Source: Microbacterium sp. cx-55 | GTDB taxonomy: Bacteria > Actinomycetota > Actinomycetes > Actinomycetales > Microbacteriaceae | NCBI RefSeq assembly: GCF_021117345.1 | Contig: NZ_CP088261.1 | Location: forward strand, 868,001 to 932,000 | Reading direction: 5' to 3' | DNA: 64,000 bases | Shown here: in pieces, positions 35,893 to 47,108 of the stretch | Position numbering within the stretch: the stretch's first letter is position 1 | Layout: each line of letters starts with the position of its first letter | The notes under the pieces: generated by a model | Told to the model about the DNA's origin: nothing | Databases searched by the model: none | The model's input: only the letters and a program-made list of their open reading frames with translations | Program-made: the position numbers and the translations under genes

Positions 35893-36880
35893 GCCGGTGG
35901 CCCAACGGACCGGATTGCGGATCGCGGACGATGAGGTACGCCGGCTTGCCGAGGGCCATGTTGACCGCGAGGCCGAGGTACTCCGCGATGATGCCGAGCG
36001 CCACGAGGATCGCCCCCGTTCCCAGCGCCGTCAGGACCATCTGAGACGTCCACCCCGCCGGTATCTCCACCCCGGCCAGTCGCACGATGATCAGGTAGAG
36101 GGCGAAGAGGATGCCCCCACCGGCGAACAGCAGACCCGCGCCGGTCACCAGGCGCAGTCCGCGTGTGCCGGACGTGAGGATCATCCGCCAGAAGTGCGCC
36201 ATCAGGCGCCGGTAAGAGTACCCGGATCGACGGTCGCCCTCCTCGCGGAGCGTCACGGGAGAGGTGACGATGCGGGCGGCTACCCACGAGAGCGCGACAT
36301 CGAGGTACACGCCGGTGCCAGAATACGCCGCCACGCTTCTGCCGACCTCGCCGAGCACGAGCCGGTAGCTGTTGAAGTGCGATGCCTTGCCCCCGCCGAA
36401 GATGGTCTCGAGCAAACGCTTGGAGACGCGCGAGGCGGAGTTGCGCACGTATCCGTGGGGCGGCTTGTTGGTGGGCGCCGCGTAGACGACGTCCGCCTCC
36501 TCGCGCATCGCCGTGTCGAGCATCGAACCGATGGCGGCGGGATCGTGCTGGCCGTCCTCGTCGAGCGTGACCACCCATTCGCCGCCCGACGACGCGATGC
36601 CGGCCAGGGTCGCCGCGTGCTGCCCGTAGTTGCGGCTGAGCCAGACGGGTTTCACATACGGGAACTCGGCGGCGAGTTCGCGGATGACTCCTGCCGACCG
36701 GTCGGGACCGTGATCGAACGCGAGCACGACCTCATCCACGGAGGCGTGATATCCGTCGGCCGTCACGAACCCTCGGGTGAGCGGCTCGATCTCGGCGAGC
36801 ACCGATCTGAGGGTTCGTTCCCCCTGGTACACCGGGATCACGACAGACATCCTGTGCACGTATTGCGCGGTAGTGGTCAC
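35876..36880 (-). CDS. GtrB/dolichol-phosphate-sugar synthase-type glycosyltransferase with two TM segments
   Basis: Predicted to charge polyprenyl phosphate with a sugar on the cytoplasmic face. 334 residues: GT2 domain MSVVIPVYQGERTLRSVLAE, VVLAFDHGPDRSAGVI, LSRNYGQHAATLAGI, metal site TLDEDGQHDPAAI, and YRRLMAHFWRMIL before two transmembrane helices (about 240-305: AGLLFAGGGILFALYLIIV and GTGAILVALGIIAEYLGLAV), the architecture of GtrB. The start GTG overlaps the stop of the upstream glycosyltransferase (GTGA). GtrA, its usual flippase partner, is 1 kb away on the other strand. Confidence 0.87.
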   Translation of the reverse strand: MTTTAQYVHRMSVVIPVYQGERTLRSVLAEIEPLTRGFVTADGYHASVDEVVLAFDHGPDRSAGVIRELAAEFPYVKPVWLSRNYGQHAATLAGIASSGGEWVVTLDEDGQHDPAAIGSMLDTAMREEADVVYAAPTNKPPHGYVRNSASRVSKRLLETIFGGGKASHFNSYRLVLGEVGRSVAAYSGTGVYLDVALSWVAARIVTSPVTLREEGDRRSGYSYRRLMAHFWRMILTSGTRGLRLVTGAGLLFAGGGILFALYLIIVRLAGVEIPAGWTSQMVLTALGTGAILVALGIIAEYLGLAVNMALGKPAYLIVRDPQSGPLGHRHADAP

Positions 36881-37710
36881 CGCATCCTCCGTTCGAGAAT
36901 CTTGTAGCTGATGCGGCGCGCGCGAGCCATGATCCGCGCTCGGGCGTTGCCCAGCGCGACGTCGGCGCGCGAAAGCGCATCGGGATGGTGGCGGCGGAAC
37001 CAGAGATGGAAACCGCGTGCCTGGGAGGCTTGGTCCTTCGTCAGAGCCACACTCCACTGGGTCGAGCTCATTCGGAACGTTGCGCCGACCTCGCCGTCGG
37101 GAGCGAAGTCGCCGGACAGCAGGACGCGCGAGTAGGTGGCTTGATCGATGAGGTACGGGAAATCGCCGAACCATCCGCCGGCATCCCGCAGGGCGGCGGT
37201 GCGCATCATGACCGACGCCGGCTCGCCGAACGGGTTGGACCCGGCCCGGACGGCGCGTCTGACGGCGGCCACTCCGGGCATGCGGCTCTTGATGCCTCGA
37301 AGGCCCCATCCGGCCATCAGCACCTGACCGGACGCGTCGATGATGTCGCGTCGGCAGGCGGTCAGCGCCACCGCCGGGTCGTCGAGGATCCGCGCTTGAC
37401 GCGCGAGGATGCCGGGGCGGAGCACGTCGTCGCCGCAGACCAGCTTGAGCAGTTCACCCCGGGCCCCGTCCGTGACCCGATTCCAGTTGCGTGGAGCGCC
37501 CCCGCCGGCGGGGGTGTCCAGTAACCGGACACGCGGATCGTCCGCATAGCGGTTCATCTGCGCCCGGGTGTCGTCCGTCGACGAGTGGTCGGCGATGATC
37601 ACCTCGAACTCGACGCCGTCCTGCACCAGCACCGAGTCGATGGTCTCGGCGATCGTGCGGCCGTTGTTGTACGCGGGGATGACCACCGAGACGCGGGGTG
37701 CAGCGCTCAT
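36877..37710 (-). CDS. Family 2 glycosyltransferase
   Basis: GT-A fold transferase of 277 residues: VSVVIPAYNNGRTIAETIDS, EVIIADHSSTDDTRAQM, a DDV motif in VCGDDVLRPGILARQ as the metal site, and MMRTAALRDAGGWFGDFPYL. No transmembrane segment, basic C-terminus (RARIMARARRISYKILERRM). Sugar unknown. It starts the leftward operon with the GtrB-like and epimerase genes; AAAGGA five bases before the ATG is a proper Shine-Dalgarno, so this operon has a leader. Confidence 0.85.
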   Translation of the reverse strand: MSAAPRVSVVIPAYNNGRTIAETIDSVLVQDGVEFEVIIADHSSTDDTRAQMNRYADDPRVRLLDTPAGGGAPRNWNRVTDGARGELLKLVCGDDVLRPGILARQARILDDPAVALTACRRDIIDASGQVLMAGWGLRGIKSRMPGVAAVRRAVRAGSNPFGEPASVMMRTAALRDAGGWFGDFPYLIDQATYSRVLLSGDFAPDGEVGATFRMSSTQWSVALTKDQASQARGFHLWFRRHHPDALSRADVALGNARARIMARARRISYKILERRMR

Positions 37711-37865
37711 GCCCGTCCTTTCGTAGCGGCGGCCGTCGGGCGGCCGGGGGAGGTGCTACGCCCACCGCATCCGGGAGCGACACTCCGCGAATGCGCGGCA
37801 CGCCGCGGTTGTCGAGCATACCGCAGGTGTCTGGGGGTCCTGCGTGGGGCCACGGAGCGGGCAGG

Positions 37866-37871
37866 TAACAT
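37866..37871 (+). promoter_or_regulatory. Putative leaderless -10 box of the gtrA-like gene
   Basis: TAACAT ends 6 nt before GTG 37878. Confidence 0.47.
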
Positions 37872-37877
37872 CAAGAG

Positions 37878-39562
<1,685 letters not shown>

Positions 39563-39573
39563 TCCCGAGCGAC

Positions 39574-39608
39574 GCCCCGGCTCTCCCGCCTCAGCGGAGG
39601 GCCGGGGC
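39574..39608. terminator. Hairpin terminator between convergent glf and acyltransferase genes
   Basis: GCCCCGGC (39574-39581) pairs with GCCGGGGC (39601-39608), and the flanking CTCC/GGAGG bases extend the stem. The acyltransferase stop codon lies in the loop region. Confidence 0.6.
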
Positions 39609-41687
39609 GATCTGCGCGGTGAGCGCCGGCACGAGCGAGTGTGCGTACGACCGCGTCAGGTGGTTGTCGTCGCTGTAAACGACGACTCCGCCGATGCGCG
39701 ACAGGCAGCGATCCGCCGTGCAGAACAGGTCGTCCAGATCGATGACCGTCGCCGAACGGGCGGATGCCGCAGCGAACATCGGGTCGTCGAAGGTCGCTTC
39801 CGACCGGGGGAGAGCGCAGTCCGCTGGCGAGGTCGCCTTCAGCAGGCAATCCGCGGCGCTGCCGCCGCCCTGCGGGGGGATCGCGTTCATCTCCGGCGGA
39901 TCTTTGAGGACGACGACGTTCTTTCCGGCGTCCTGAAGGGCAGAGATCGATGCTTCCACCATCGGCTCTGTCAGCGGGCGGTAATCGAGGTTGTCGGTGA
40001 CGTAGAGGCGGGTTCTGTTCGTCAGGACGACTGTGCCGAACTCGTCGTCCGCGGCGACGACGGAGTGCACCTTCGTGGAGATGTCGCGGCACTGTTCGCC
40101 GTAGGCGGCGTCGAAGCCCCAGGCGCTGCCGGTGAGCTCGGTCGACATCATCGAGCACCCGGACACGAGGAACGTGCTCAGTGAGCCGCCCTGGCTCTCC
40201 ACAGCGGTTCGGAGCGCCTCGACCCATCGGGTCGCGTGGGAGTCGCCGATCAGTGCGACGTGCGGCCCGGGACCGGCGAGGTCGCCGAAGTCGCAGCGCA
40301 CGAACTCGCCCGTGGATGCGGCGCGCTCGCACCCCATCACGTCGGCGGGCGGGAGGTCGATGGCGAAGGACTCCAACGATGCGACGAGCGGCACGTCCTC
40401 CGGCGCCGGGCAGGAATCGTCCGTCATCGCGTCGGCGCCGACGCAGGAGGTGTCCGCTTCCGCCGCGGGCGGCGCACGGAGCACCGTGCTTGCGACGGGG
40501 TAGGCCGCGCCGGCGACCAGCGTCGTGGCGAGGGCGACGGCGAGGAACGTGCGTGCCGGCGAATGGGCCGTCAGCCACGGGAGCCGCCGGACCGGATCTT
40601 CGACGATGCGTTTCGACAGCCACCCCAGCATCAGAGCGGCGCCGGCGATGACGAGCTTCTCTACCGTCGAGAGATCGTGTCCGCTCGCGTAGGGCACGAG
40701 CACGATCAAGGGCCAGTGCCAGAGGTATGTGCCGTACGACACATCCCCGGCGAACTGCACAGGGCGCAGCTGGAACAGTCGCGCCGGCGACAGACGAGTG
40801 CGTGGAGCGCCGGCCGTGATGATCACGATCGTCGCGGCGACCGGCACGGCGGCGGTCCACGAGGGGAAGGGCGTATCGGCGTCGAACACGAACATGCACG
40901 CGACCAGCGTGACGAACCCGGCCCACGACGCCAGACCGGCGAGTCGTGCCGGGAGGGCGAATGAGTGGTGGTGCAGGGCCGCGGCGAGCAACGCGCCGGC
41001 GGCGAACTCCCAGGCCCGCGTGAACGTGGAGAAGTACGCGACCGTCGGCTGAGCGGCCGTCAACACGACGGAGTACACCAGGCTCGCCGCGGCGACCGCC
41101 GCGATGGCCGCGGCGATGCCCGCGCGCCGCCGCCCCGCGAGAAGACGTGCCCCGAGCAGGCCGCCCAGGACCATGAGCACCGGCCACATGAGGTAGAACT
41201 GCTCTTCCACGCCGAGCGTCCAGAAGTGCTGCACCGGGGACTTCACGTTCGAGAGCGCCATATAGTCGACCGACTGGGCAGCGAGCGACCAGTTCTCGAC
41301 GTAGAACGCCGAGGCGATGATCTCCCATCCGAACTGTCCCCAACGGCTGACCGGGACCCAGAGGGCGACCCCCGCCAGAGTGGCGAGCAGGACGAGCAGG
41401 GAGGCGGGCAGCAGACGCCGCGCCCGCTTGGCCCAGAACCCCGCGAAGCTGATCCGCCCGCGCGTCGCCAGCTCTCGCAGCAGGTGATCCGTGATCAGGA
41501 ACCCGGAGACGACGAAGAACACGTCGACGCCGATGAATCCACCCGTGAGCCTCAGGGGCCACAGGTGGTAGACCAGCACCCCGAGGACGGCGAGCGCGCG
41601 AAGCGCTTGGATCTCGGTACGCACGCCCTCGGCGCGTCGGCGGCGACGTGTGCTCGTCGAGGGGAGCGGCGATGTCGTGGAGAGCAA
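39591..41687 (-). CDS. OafA/YrhL-type acyltransferase with C-terminal SGNH domain
   Basis: Predicted to O-acylate (often acetylate) a surface glycan. From the chosen start 698 residues: about ten transmembrane helices (IQALRALAVLGVLVYHLWPL, GVDVFFVVSGFLITDHLL, SPVQHFWTLGVEEQFYLMWP with conserved acyltransferase-3 residues, GTYLWHWPLIVLVPYASG), then an external SGNH hydrolase-like domain with GDSHATRWVEAL and DDNHLTRSYA giving the catalytic Ser and His-Asp positions. The start is unsure: TTG 41687 keeps the basic N-terminus usual in this family, GTG 41624 would start at the first helix. A longer frame to 41864 was rejected because it overlaps the divergent permease gene. Confidence 0.87.
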   Translation of the reverse strand: MLSTTSPLPSTSTRRRRRAEGVRTEIQALRALAVLGVLVYHLWPLRLTGGFIGVDVFFVVSGFLITDHLLRELATRGRISFAGFWAKRARRLLPASLLVLLATLAGVALWVPVSRWGQFGWEIIASAFYVENWSLAAQSVDYMALSNVKSPVQHFWTLGVEEQFYLMWPVLMVLGGLLGARLLAGRRRAGIAAAIAAVAAASLVYSVVLTAAQPTVAYFSTFTRAWEFAAGALLAAALHHHSFALPARLAGLASWAGFVTLVACMFVFDADTPFPSWTAAVPVAATIVIITAGAPRTRLSPARLFQLRPVQFAGDVSYGTYLWHWPLIVLVPYASGHDLSTVEKLVIAGAALMLGWLSKRIVEDPVRRLPWLTAHSPARTFLAVALATTLVAGAAYPVASTVLRAPPAAEADTSCVGADAMTDDSCPAPEDVPLVASLESFAIDLPPADVMGCERAASTGEFVRCDFGDLAGPGPHVALIGDSHATRWVEALRTAVESQGGSLSTFLVSGCSMMSTELTGSAWGFDAAYGEQCRDISTKVHSVVAADDEFGTVVLTNRTRLYVTDNLDYRPLTEPMVEASISALQDAGKNVVVLKDPPEMNAIPPQGGGSAADCLLKATSPADCALPRSEATFDDPMFAAASARSATVIDLDDLFCTADRCLSRIGGVVVYSDDNHLTRSYAHSLVPALTAQIAPALR

Positions 41688-41801
41688 GGATGTTCCGGGG
41701 GGACAGGGGGTTCGGGCTTGAACAGCGTAGACGACGCCCCACTCGGGCGAGAACTCTCCGGCGGTGTCGCGGCGGCGGAGTCGTCGCCGCAGCCTCGCCT
41801 C

Positions 41802-41807
41802 TAGACT
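41802..41807 (+). promoter_or_regulatory. Putative leaderless -10 box of the second ABC exporter operon
   Basis: TAGACT ends 6 nt before GTG 41814. Confidence 0.5.
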
Positions 41808-41813
41808 CGTCCA

Positions 41814-42605
41814 GTGACCGCCGCCGCCGTAGGAGCTCCCGGATCCCCGCGGCGCTACCTCCACTCGCTGTGGCTCTTGTCTGCCCGCGACCTGCGGGTG
41901 CGCTACGCGACCAGCGCACTCGGGTACCTGTGGTCGGTCCTCGATCCGCTCGTCATGAGCGGGATCTACTGGTTCGTCTTCACGCAGGTGTTCGGGCGGG
42001 GCGTCGGCGAAGAGCCGTACATCGTCTTCCTCATTACAGCTCTCTTGCCGTGGGTATGGTTCAACTCCGCGGTCACGGATTTCACGCGAGCGTTCAACAA
42101 AGACGCGCGTCTCGTGCGATCGACCGCGATCCCGCGGTCGATCTGGGTCAACCGGATCGCCCTCAGCAAGGGGATCGAGTTCCTCTGTTCGCTGCCCGTG
42201 CTCGTGCTGTTCGCGGTCGTCTCCGGCGCCACCGTCGGATGGGGGTTGCTCCTCTTCCCGGTCGCCGTGCTCCTGCAGGCCGTCCTCCTCGTCGGGCTCG
42301 GTCTCATCGTCGCGCCGCTCTGCGTGCTCTGGGGCGACCTCGAGCGCACGACACGTCTCGTTCTGCGAGCGCTGTTCTACGCGTCGCCGATCATCTACGG
42401 AGTGACCGATCTTCCCGGTGCATTCGCCGACCTCGCCGCGCTCAATCCGCTGGCGGGCATCTTCACGCTCTACCGGGTCGGGTTCTTCCCCGACCAGTGG
42501 GATGCGCTGAGCGTGGGAATCGGGGCGGTCACCAGCATCCTCATCCTGATCATCGGTGTGCTGGTCTTCCGTCGCCTGGAGCGATCCGTGCTGAAGGAGC
42601 TGTGA
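41814..42605 (+). CDS. Polysaccharide ABC exporter permease (Wzm-type), second system
   Basis: 263 residues, about six transmembrane segments, ABC-2 type. LSARDLRVRYATSALGYLWS and VLDPLVMSGIYWFVFTQVFG form the N-terminal signature and YASPIIYGVTDLPG the C-terminal one. It resembles the mycobacterial galactan exporter permease in length and layout. The stop TGA shares one base with the ATG of the ATPase gene. Distinct in sequence from the permease at 21.3-22.2 kb. Confidence 0.88.
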   Translation: MTAAAVGAPGSPRRYLHSLWLLSARDLRVRYATSALGYLWSVLDPLVMSGIYWFVFTQVFGRGVGEEPYIVFLITALLPWVWFNSAVTDFTRAFNKDARLVRSTAIPRSIWVNRIALSKGIEFLCSLPVLVLFAVVSGATVGWGLLLFPVAVLLQAVLLVGLGLIVAPLCVLWGDLERTTRLVLRALFYASPIIYGVTDLPGAFADLAALNPLAGIFTLYRVGFFPDQWDALSVGIGAVTSILILIIGVLVFRRLERSVLKEL

Positions 42606-43348
42606 TGTCAGACGCTCTCGCGATCGAGGTCGGCGGGCTCGGTGTGCGCTTCCGTCGCAACCGGCGCGGTCGACGCACCCTCAAGGATCTTTTCTCCGGA
42701 TCGTCGCGGCGTTCGCGCCCGGGCGAGTTCTGGCCGCTCCGAGGCGTGTCCTTCGACGTGCGGCCGGGGGAGTCCATCGGGGTCGTCGGGCGGAACGGTC
42801 AGGGCAAGTCGACGCTCCTCAAACTCGTCGCGGGCGTGCTTCTGCCGGACGAGGGTCACGTGCGTGTGCACGGCGGGGTGGCGCCGCTCATCGAGATCAC
42901 CGGCGGGTTCGTCGGCGATCTCACGGTGCGCGAGAACGTACGCCTGACCGCGGGCCTGCACGGCATGCCGCGCGCGGAGGTCGCGCGACGTTTCGACGGG
43001 ATCATCGACTTCGCCGAACTGCGCGAGTCGGTCGACACCCCATACAAGCACCTCTCGAACGGGATGAAGGTGCGCCTGGCCTTCTCGGTCGTCTCGCAGC
43101 TCGAGGAGCCGATCCTGCTCGTCGACGAGGTGCTCGCGGTCGGCGACAAAGCGTTCCGGGAGAAGTGCTATCGCCGCATCGATGAGCTTCTCGCGGACGG
43201 GCGGACGCTCTTCTTCGTCAGCCACAACGAGAAGGACCTGCGCCGCTTCTGCACCCGCGGTCTCTACCTCGACAAGGGTGCCCTGAAGATGGATGCGCCG
43301 ATCGCCGAAGTGCTCGATCGGTACAACGCCGATTACAACGCGGGCTGA
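42605..43348 (+). CDS. Polysaccharide ABC exporter ATPase (Wzt-type), second system
   Basis: 247 residues. RPGEFWPLRGVSFDVRPGES precedes Walker A GRNGQGKST; then GVAPLIEITGGFVGDLTVRE, signature LSNGMKVRLAFSVV, Walker B ILLVDEVLAVGD and switch VSHNEKDL. No C-terminal glycan-binding domain. In mycobacteria, a short Wzt/Wzm pair next to GlfT1 exports galactan; here a GlfT1-like gene converges and overlaps this one by 16 nt, supporting a similar role by inference. Confidence 0.9.
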   Translation: MSDALAIEVGGLGVRFRRNRRGRRTLKDLFSGSSRRSRPGEFWPLRGVSFDVRPGESIGVVGRNGQGKSTLLKLVAGVLLPDEGHVRVHGGVAPLIEITGGFVGDLTVRENVRLTAGLHGMPRAEVARRFDGIIDFAELRESVDTPYKHLSNGMKVRLAFSVVSQLEEPILLVDEVLAVGDKAFREKCYRRIDELLADGRTLFFVSHNEKDLRRFCTRGLYLDKGALKMDAPIAEVLDRYNADYNAG

Positions 43349-44328
43349 GCCGCATCCAGCGGCGGCATCGGCCGCCACGAGCGATCGCGCGCGATCTTGC
43401 GACCGTCGCGGAGCCCCCGGAACAGGTGCCGGGTACCGCTGACCTTCCGCTCCACCACGAGGAGTCGGATGATCTCCTTCGCGAACGTCAGCGCCGTGCC
43501 GGCGCCGAACAGCACGGGGCTGTATGCGCCCACCGTGCGGTAGTAGCGCTTGATGTGGGCGCGGTTGCGCATGATGTAGTAGCGGTAGGCGTCGCTCGAC
43601 GCATTCATGTGCCGGATGCCCATGTCCCACTGCTTGATCTCGCGTGTGCGACGCAGCACGAACTCGTCAACGATGACGGATGTGGTGATCCGCGACGCCA
43701 GCCAGCCGTACAGCTGGTCGTCCCAGTAGATGAAGAAGCGCGGGTCGGGCAGACCGATCCGGCGGACGATGTCACGGTGGATGAACATGCCCTCGAAGCA
43801 TCCGGAGTTCATCTCCTTGTAGCCCGACGGGCCGAACCCGGCCGGGGCGAAGGGGATCGGAATGCCCATTCGGTCGGCGACCCGGTACTGCCAGTAGAAC
43901 TCGCTGCCGTCGTAGTCGTACCGGCGCCCCTGGATGCTCTGGAAGCGGGGTGCCCACACGCCCATCCGCGCGAGTCCGTCGGGGAGTACCTCGACGTCGT
44001 CGTCCATCAGCCAGATCCACTCGGAGCCCAGCTCGTAGGCGATCCGCATCCCCTCGCTGAACCCGCCCGATCCGCCGGTGTTCGTGTCGAGCTTGCGATA
44101 GACGATCTCGCTCCCGATGCGGCTCCGGAAGGACTCCACGACGGCGGTCGTGTCATCGCTCGACGCGTTGTCGACGATCACGATGTGGCCCGGCTTCGGG
44201 TCCATCACCACGAGGCTCTCGAGCAGGCGCGTGAGCAGTGCGGAGCGGTTGTAGGTGACGACCGCGATCGTGGCGGATGCCGGGTCGAAAGAAGTGAGCA
44301 CGTCGTGACTTTCCGGTGCGGCGGCCAT
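43333..44328 (-). CDS. Family 2 glycosyltransferase, GlfT1-like (second copy)
   Basis: 331 residues: IAVVTYNRSALLTRLLESLV, IVDNASSDDTTAVVESF, NTGGSGGFSEGMRIAYELGS, metal site WIWLMDDDVEVLPDG, FFIYWDDQLYGWLASR and the C-terminal VERKVSGTRHLFRG. It follows the same plan as the 24-kb transferase and the mycobacterial galactofuranosyltransferase GlfT1. Its position against the second ABC exporter supports galactofuranosyl transfer onto the lipid-linked primer. The gene is 12 nt downstream of the O-antigen ligase-like gene and is probably its operon partner. Confidence 0.86.
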   Translation of the reverse strand: MAAAPESHDVLTSFDPASATIAVVTYNRSALLTRLLESLVVMDPKPGHIVIVDNASSDDTTAVVESFRSRIGSEIVYRKLDTNTGGSGGFSEGMRIAYELGSEWIWLMDDDVEVLPDGLARMGVWAPRFQSIQGRRYDYDGSEFYWQYRVADRMGIPIPFAPAGFGPSGYKEMNSGCFEGMFIHRDIVRRIGLPDPRFFIYWDDQLYGWLASRITTSVIVDEFVLRRTREIKQWDMGIRHMNASSDAYRYYIMRNRAHIKRYYRTVGAYSPVLFGAGTALTFAKEIIRLLVVERKVSGTRHLFRGLRDGRKIARDRSWRPMPPLDAAQPAL

Positions 44329-44340
44329 AGCGGGACGAGC

Positions 44341-45669
44341 CTACCGCCCCTTCCCGTCCTCGCCCTGAATGCCGCTCGGCAGCTCGGGGGGCACGGCCGT
44401 CTCGTCGCGCACACGATCGCGCCACGAACGTGACCGGCTTGCTCGTGCGGCGCACAGCACGAGCAGCATCCACCCGTAGCCGACCAGCGTGAAGCTCTCG
44501 AACATCGAATCGACCAGCAGCGCGACGAGCATCAGCGGCGTCCAGGTGTAGACCACCGAGCGCCGGTTGCTCGCCTCGACCCAGCCCCGGACCAGCGCGA
44601 TGCCGCAGACGAGCAGGAACAGCAGCAGGCCGAACCAGCCGATCTGCAGCAGCACGTCGAAGTAGGCGTTCAGCGCCGACGCGTGGCGCTCACGGAGGAA
44701 GAGGTTGATGGGGAGGAACGGGAGCTCCGTCGTCGTCCACGAGCCGAACCACCCCCACCCTTGCACCGGGTTCGTCCGGACGAAATCGAGGATCGTGTTC
44801 CAGAGATCCGCGCGGGTCGAGAAGTCCGAGCCTGCGCCGAGGAACGCGATGATGCGATTGCGGGCCGCGTACGCCAGCACAAGGCCGACGACCACCGTGC
44901 TGCCGAGAGCGATCTGCAGGGAGGGGCGCCGTACGGCCGGCGCGTGCCGGACGGCCATGAGAGCGAGTGTGGCGAGCCCGACCACGATTCCGATCACCAG
45001 CACGGTGGGGGAGTCCGAGAGCACCGCCATCCCGCCCGCCAGAACCACCGAGAAGATCGAGAGCCCCGGCCGCACCGACGACGTGCGCCACTCCACGACG
45101 AACGTGATGAGGGCGAGCACCGCGATGAAGCCGAGCGCGTTGCGAGTGCCGAAAATGCCCTGCACCGGCCCGAACTGGGCGATGTTGCCCTGCACCCCCA
45201 ACAGCCGGAAGGGCATGTCGAGCAGGATGCCGAACAGCACCTCGACCCCGAGCGAGACCCCGAGCAGCCACCGCATGACGTCGCCGACAGCGCGCGCCGT
45301 CTGCAGCGTGTCGCGCACATGACCGATCGTGATCGCCAGCAGGGCGAACGCGAGCAGCGAAACCCACCCCCACGCGGACTTGGGCGGGTCGGACGACCAG
45401 ACGACGCTGATCCCCGCCCAGACGATCAGGATGACGACCGAGAACGGCACCAGCCGCAGCAGCGACAACTCCGCCCGACGAGCGACCAGGATGCCGACGG
45501 CCACCGCGCACAACCCCGCGATGATCGTCACGTACGTGAGCCGACCGGCGAGCCGTTCGATCGCAAAGGCGCCGAACGCCGCGGCGATCGTCGTCAGCGT
45601 GAACGCGCGAGCGAGCGCCGCCGAACGCAGCAGGTCGCCGGCCTGGCGGACGGCGGCCGCATCCGTCAT
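44341..45669 (-). CDS. O-antigen ligase/polymerase-like membrane protein
   Basis: 442 residues with about 11-12 transmembrane helices. The large periplasmic-type loop, RIIAFLGAGSDFSTRADLWN followed by NPVQGWGWFGSW, carries the GxGW-like element of the Wzy_C/WaaL family, and LNAYFDVLLQIGWFG is the typical following helix. Such proteins polymerise or transfer lipid-linked glycans. Its ATG overlaps the stop of the very similar upstream gene in ATGA, so the two are a tandem pair that probably arose by duplication and then diverged. Confidence 0.85.
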   Translation of the reverse strand: MTDAAAVRQAGDLLRSAALARAFTLTTIAAAFGAFAIERLAGRLTYVTIIAGLCAVAVGILVARRAELSLLRLVPFSVVILIVWAGISVVWSSDPPKSAWGWVSLLAFALLAITIGHVRDTLQTARAVGDVMRWLLGVSLGVEVLFGILLDMPFRLLGVQGNIAQFGPVQGIFGTRNALGFIAVLALITFVVEWRTSSVRPGLSIFSVVLAGGMAVLSDSPTVLVIGIVVGLATLALMAVRHAPAVRRPSLQIALGSTVVVGLVLAYAARNRIIAFLGAGSDFSTRADLWNTILDFVRTNPVQGWGWFGSWTTTELPFLPINLFLRERHASALNAYFDVLLQIGWFGLLLFLLVCGIALVRGWVEASNRRSVVYTWTPLMLVALLVDSMFESFTLVGYGWMLLVLCAARASRSRSWRDRVRDETAVPPELPSGIQGEDGKGR

Positions 45670-47066
45670 GCGGCGTCCGACACGGCTTCGCCCTGCTCGA
45701 TGGCGAGCGACTGCTCGGCGGGGCCGACGCCCACGAGCGGCGACTGGGTGACCTTGAACCCGAGCATGACGATGAACAACCAGCCCCACAGGAGCAACGG
45801 CCCCGACTCGGCGAGTCCCTGCACGAGCAGCACGGTCGCGACGAGCGTCGGCAGCAGCGTGAGGGGAGAGTAGGGGCGATCGTCGCGCAGATCGAACCGC
45901 GGGCGGTCGATCGCGAAGAACCACGCCCGCCAGATGAATGCGACGTAGATGCCGGCGATGATCAGCACACCGATCAGGCCGAGCTGCAGGAACACATCCA
46001 CCCACATGTTGTGCGCCTGCATGACGGTCTCGCCGTGGTCGACGATCCAGCCGTCGAACATCGGGTCCCAGGGAAGCCACGGGGTCGCGAAGCCCCATCC
46101 GATCACCGGATGCTGCTGCGCGCGCTCGAGGACGCTCTGCCAGATTCCCTCGCGACCCGTGAGATCGCTCGAGCGGCCGAGCGCGTCGAAGATGACGCTC
46201 CGTCCGAACCAGAGCACGGCCGCGCCGGTGACCGCGACGGCGGAGTAGAGCACGTAGTACTTCGTGCGACCGCCCGGCCGGTTGACCGTCCGCATCAGCA
46301 GCACCGTCACGAGGACGACGACGACAGCCGCGGCCGACAGATACGCCGTCGCCGACCCGGCGCGAACGAAGAGGAACGCCGCGAGCACGAACCATCCGAC
46401 GAGCAGCACGCGCCGCGGGGCGCGGGCCGTGAAGCGGATGGCGAAGACGATGAGACCGAGAAGCGCCACGACGGCGAGCAGATTCGCGTTGCCGAAGAGG
46501 CCCTGGATGCGGCCGCCGTCGAACAGGTTGTCGCGTGACCAGTAGACGATCGGGTCCATCTTCTCGGCCGGCAGGATGAAGCCGGGCAGAAGCGGCCCGC
46601 GGACGAAGATCGAGACGCCGAGTTCGAACAGCAGGGAGAGGCTGAGCACCCACTTGAGGGCGCCGGCGATCGCCGCGACCGTCTCTTTCCACGTGAGCAT
46701 CGCCGCGACGAAAAGGCCCTGCAGGGTGGTGATCGCGAGCAGCAACCAGGTGAGAGCCGTGGTGCCCGGCCACGCCGACCACAGGATGGAGGCCGCCGCC
46801 CAGGCGACATAGCCGAGGACGAACCAGGGCAGCCGTCGCGCGTTGATCGCCGGTCGAACGCTCACCCAGACGGCGATCGAGACGAGCGCGCTGACGACGG
46901 TCACCACGATCGTGATCGTGTTGCCGAAGGCGTGCACCCAGCCGACACCCGCCAGCGCCTGGAACAGCACGAAGACGCACCACGCGCGCAGCAGGAGGTG
47001 CGAGGTCCGCTCGCGCACCGGTGGCGCGGGCGGCGAGCCGACCGGATGCAGGGTGTGAACCGCCAT
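45666..47066 (-). CDS. O-antigen ligase/polymerase-like membrane protein (tandem paralogue)
   Basis: 466 residues, about 11-12 transmembrane helices. The signature loop reads ALGRSSDLTGREGIWQSVLE then HPVIGWGFATPWLP, and HNMWVDVFLQLGLIGVLII follows. The arrangement matches the downstream neighbour (DFSTRADLWNTIL ... GWGWFG ... LNAYFDVLLQIGW), supporting paralogy. The start ATG 47066 follows TACCCT by 9 nt; longer frames upstream cross manA and were rejected. It is divergent from manA by 42 nt. Confidence 0.86.
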   Translation of the reverse strand: MAVHTLHPVGSPPAPPVRERTSHLLLRAWCVFVLFQALAGVGWVHAFGNTITIVVTVVSALVSIAVWVSVRPAINARRLPWFVLGYVAWAAASILWSAWPGTTALTWLLLAITTLQGLFVAAMLTWKETVAAIAGALKWVLSLSLLFELGVSIFVRGPLLPGFILPAEKMDPIVYWSRDNLFDGGRIQGLFGNANLLAVVALLGLIVFAIRFTARAPRRVLLVGWFVLAAFLFVRAGSATAYLSAAAVVVVLVTVLLMRTVNRPGGRTKYYVLYSAVAVTGAAVLWFGRSVIFDALGRSSDLTGREGIWQSVLERAQQHPVIGWGFATPWLPWDPMFDGWIVDHGETVMQAHNMWVDVFLQLGLIGVLIIAGIYVAFIWRAWFFAIDRPRFDLRDDRPYSPLTLLPTLVATVLLVQGLAESGPLLLWGWLFIVMLGFKVTQSPLVGVGPAEQSLAIEQGEAVSDAA

Positions 47067-47096
47067 GATGCACTCAGGGTATCCCGGCGTCACCCC

Positions 47097-47102
47097 TAGG
47101 CT
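47097..47102 (+). promoter_or_regulatory. Putative leaderless -10 box of manA
   Basis: TAGGCT ends 6 nt before GTG 47109. Confidence 0.5.
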
Positions 47103-47108
47103 GGGGGC

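Noticed and set aside
41688..41864. Longer N-terminus for the acyltransferase starting at ATG 41864
   Set aside because: It would overlap the first 51 nt of the divergent ABC permease gene and its -10 box, and the added residues have no family similarity.
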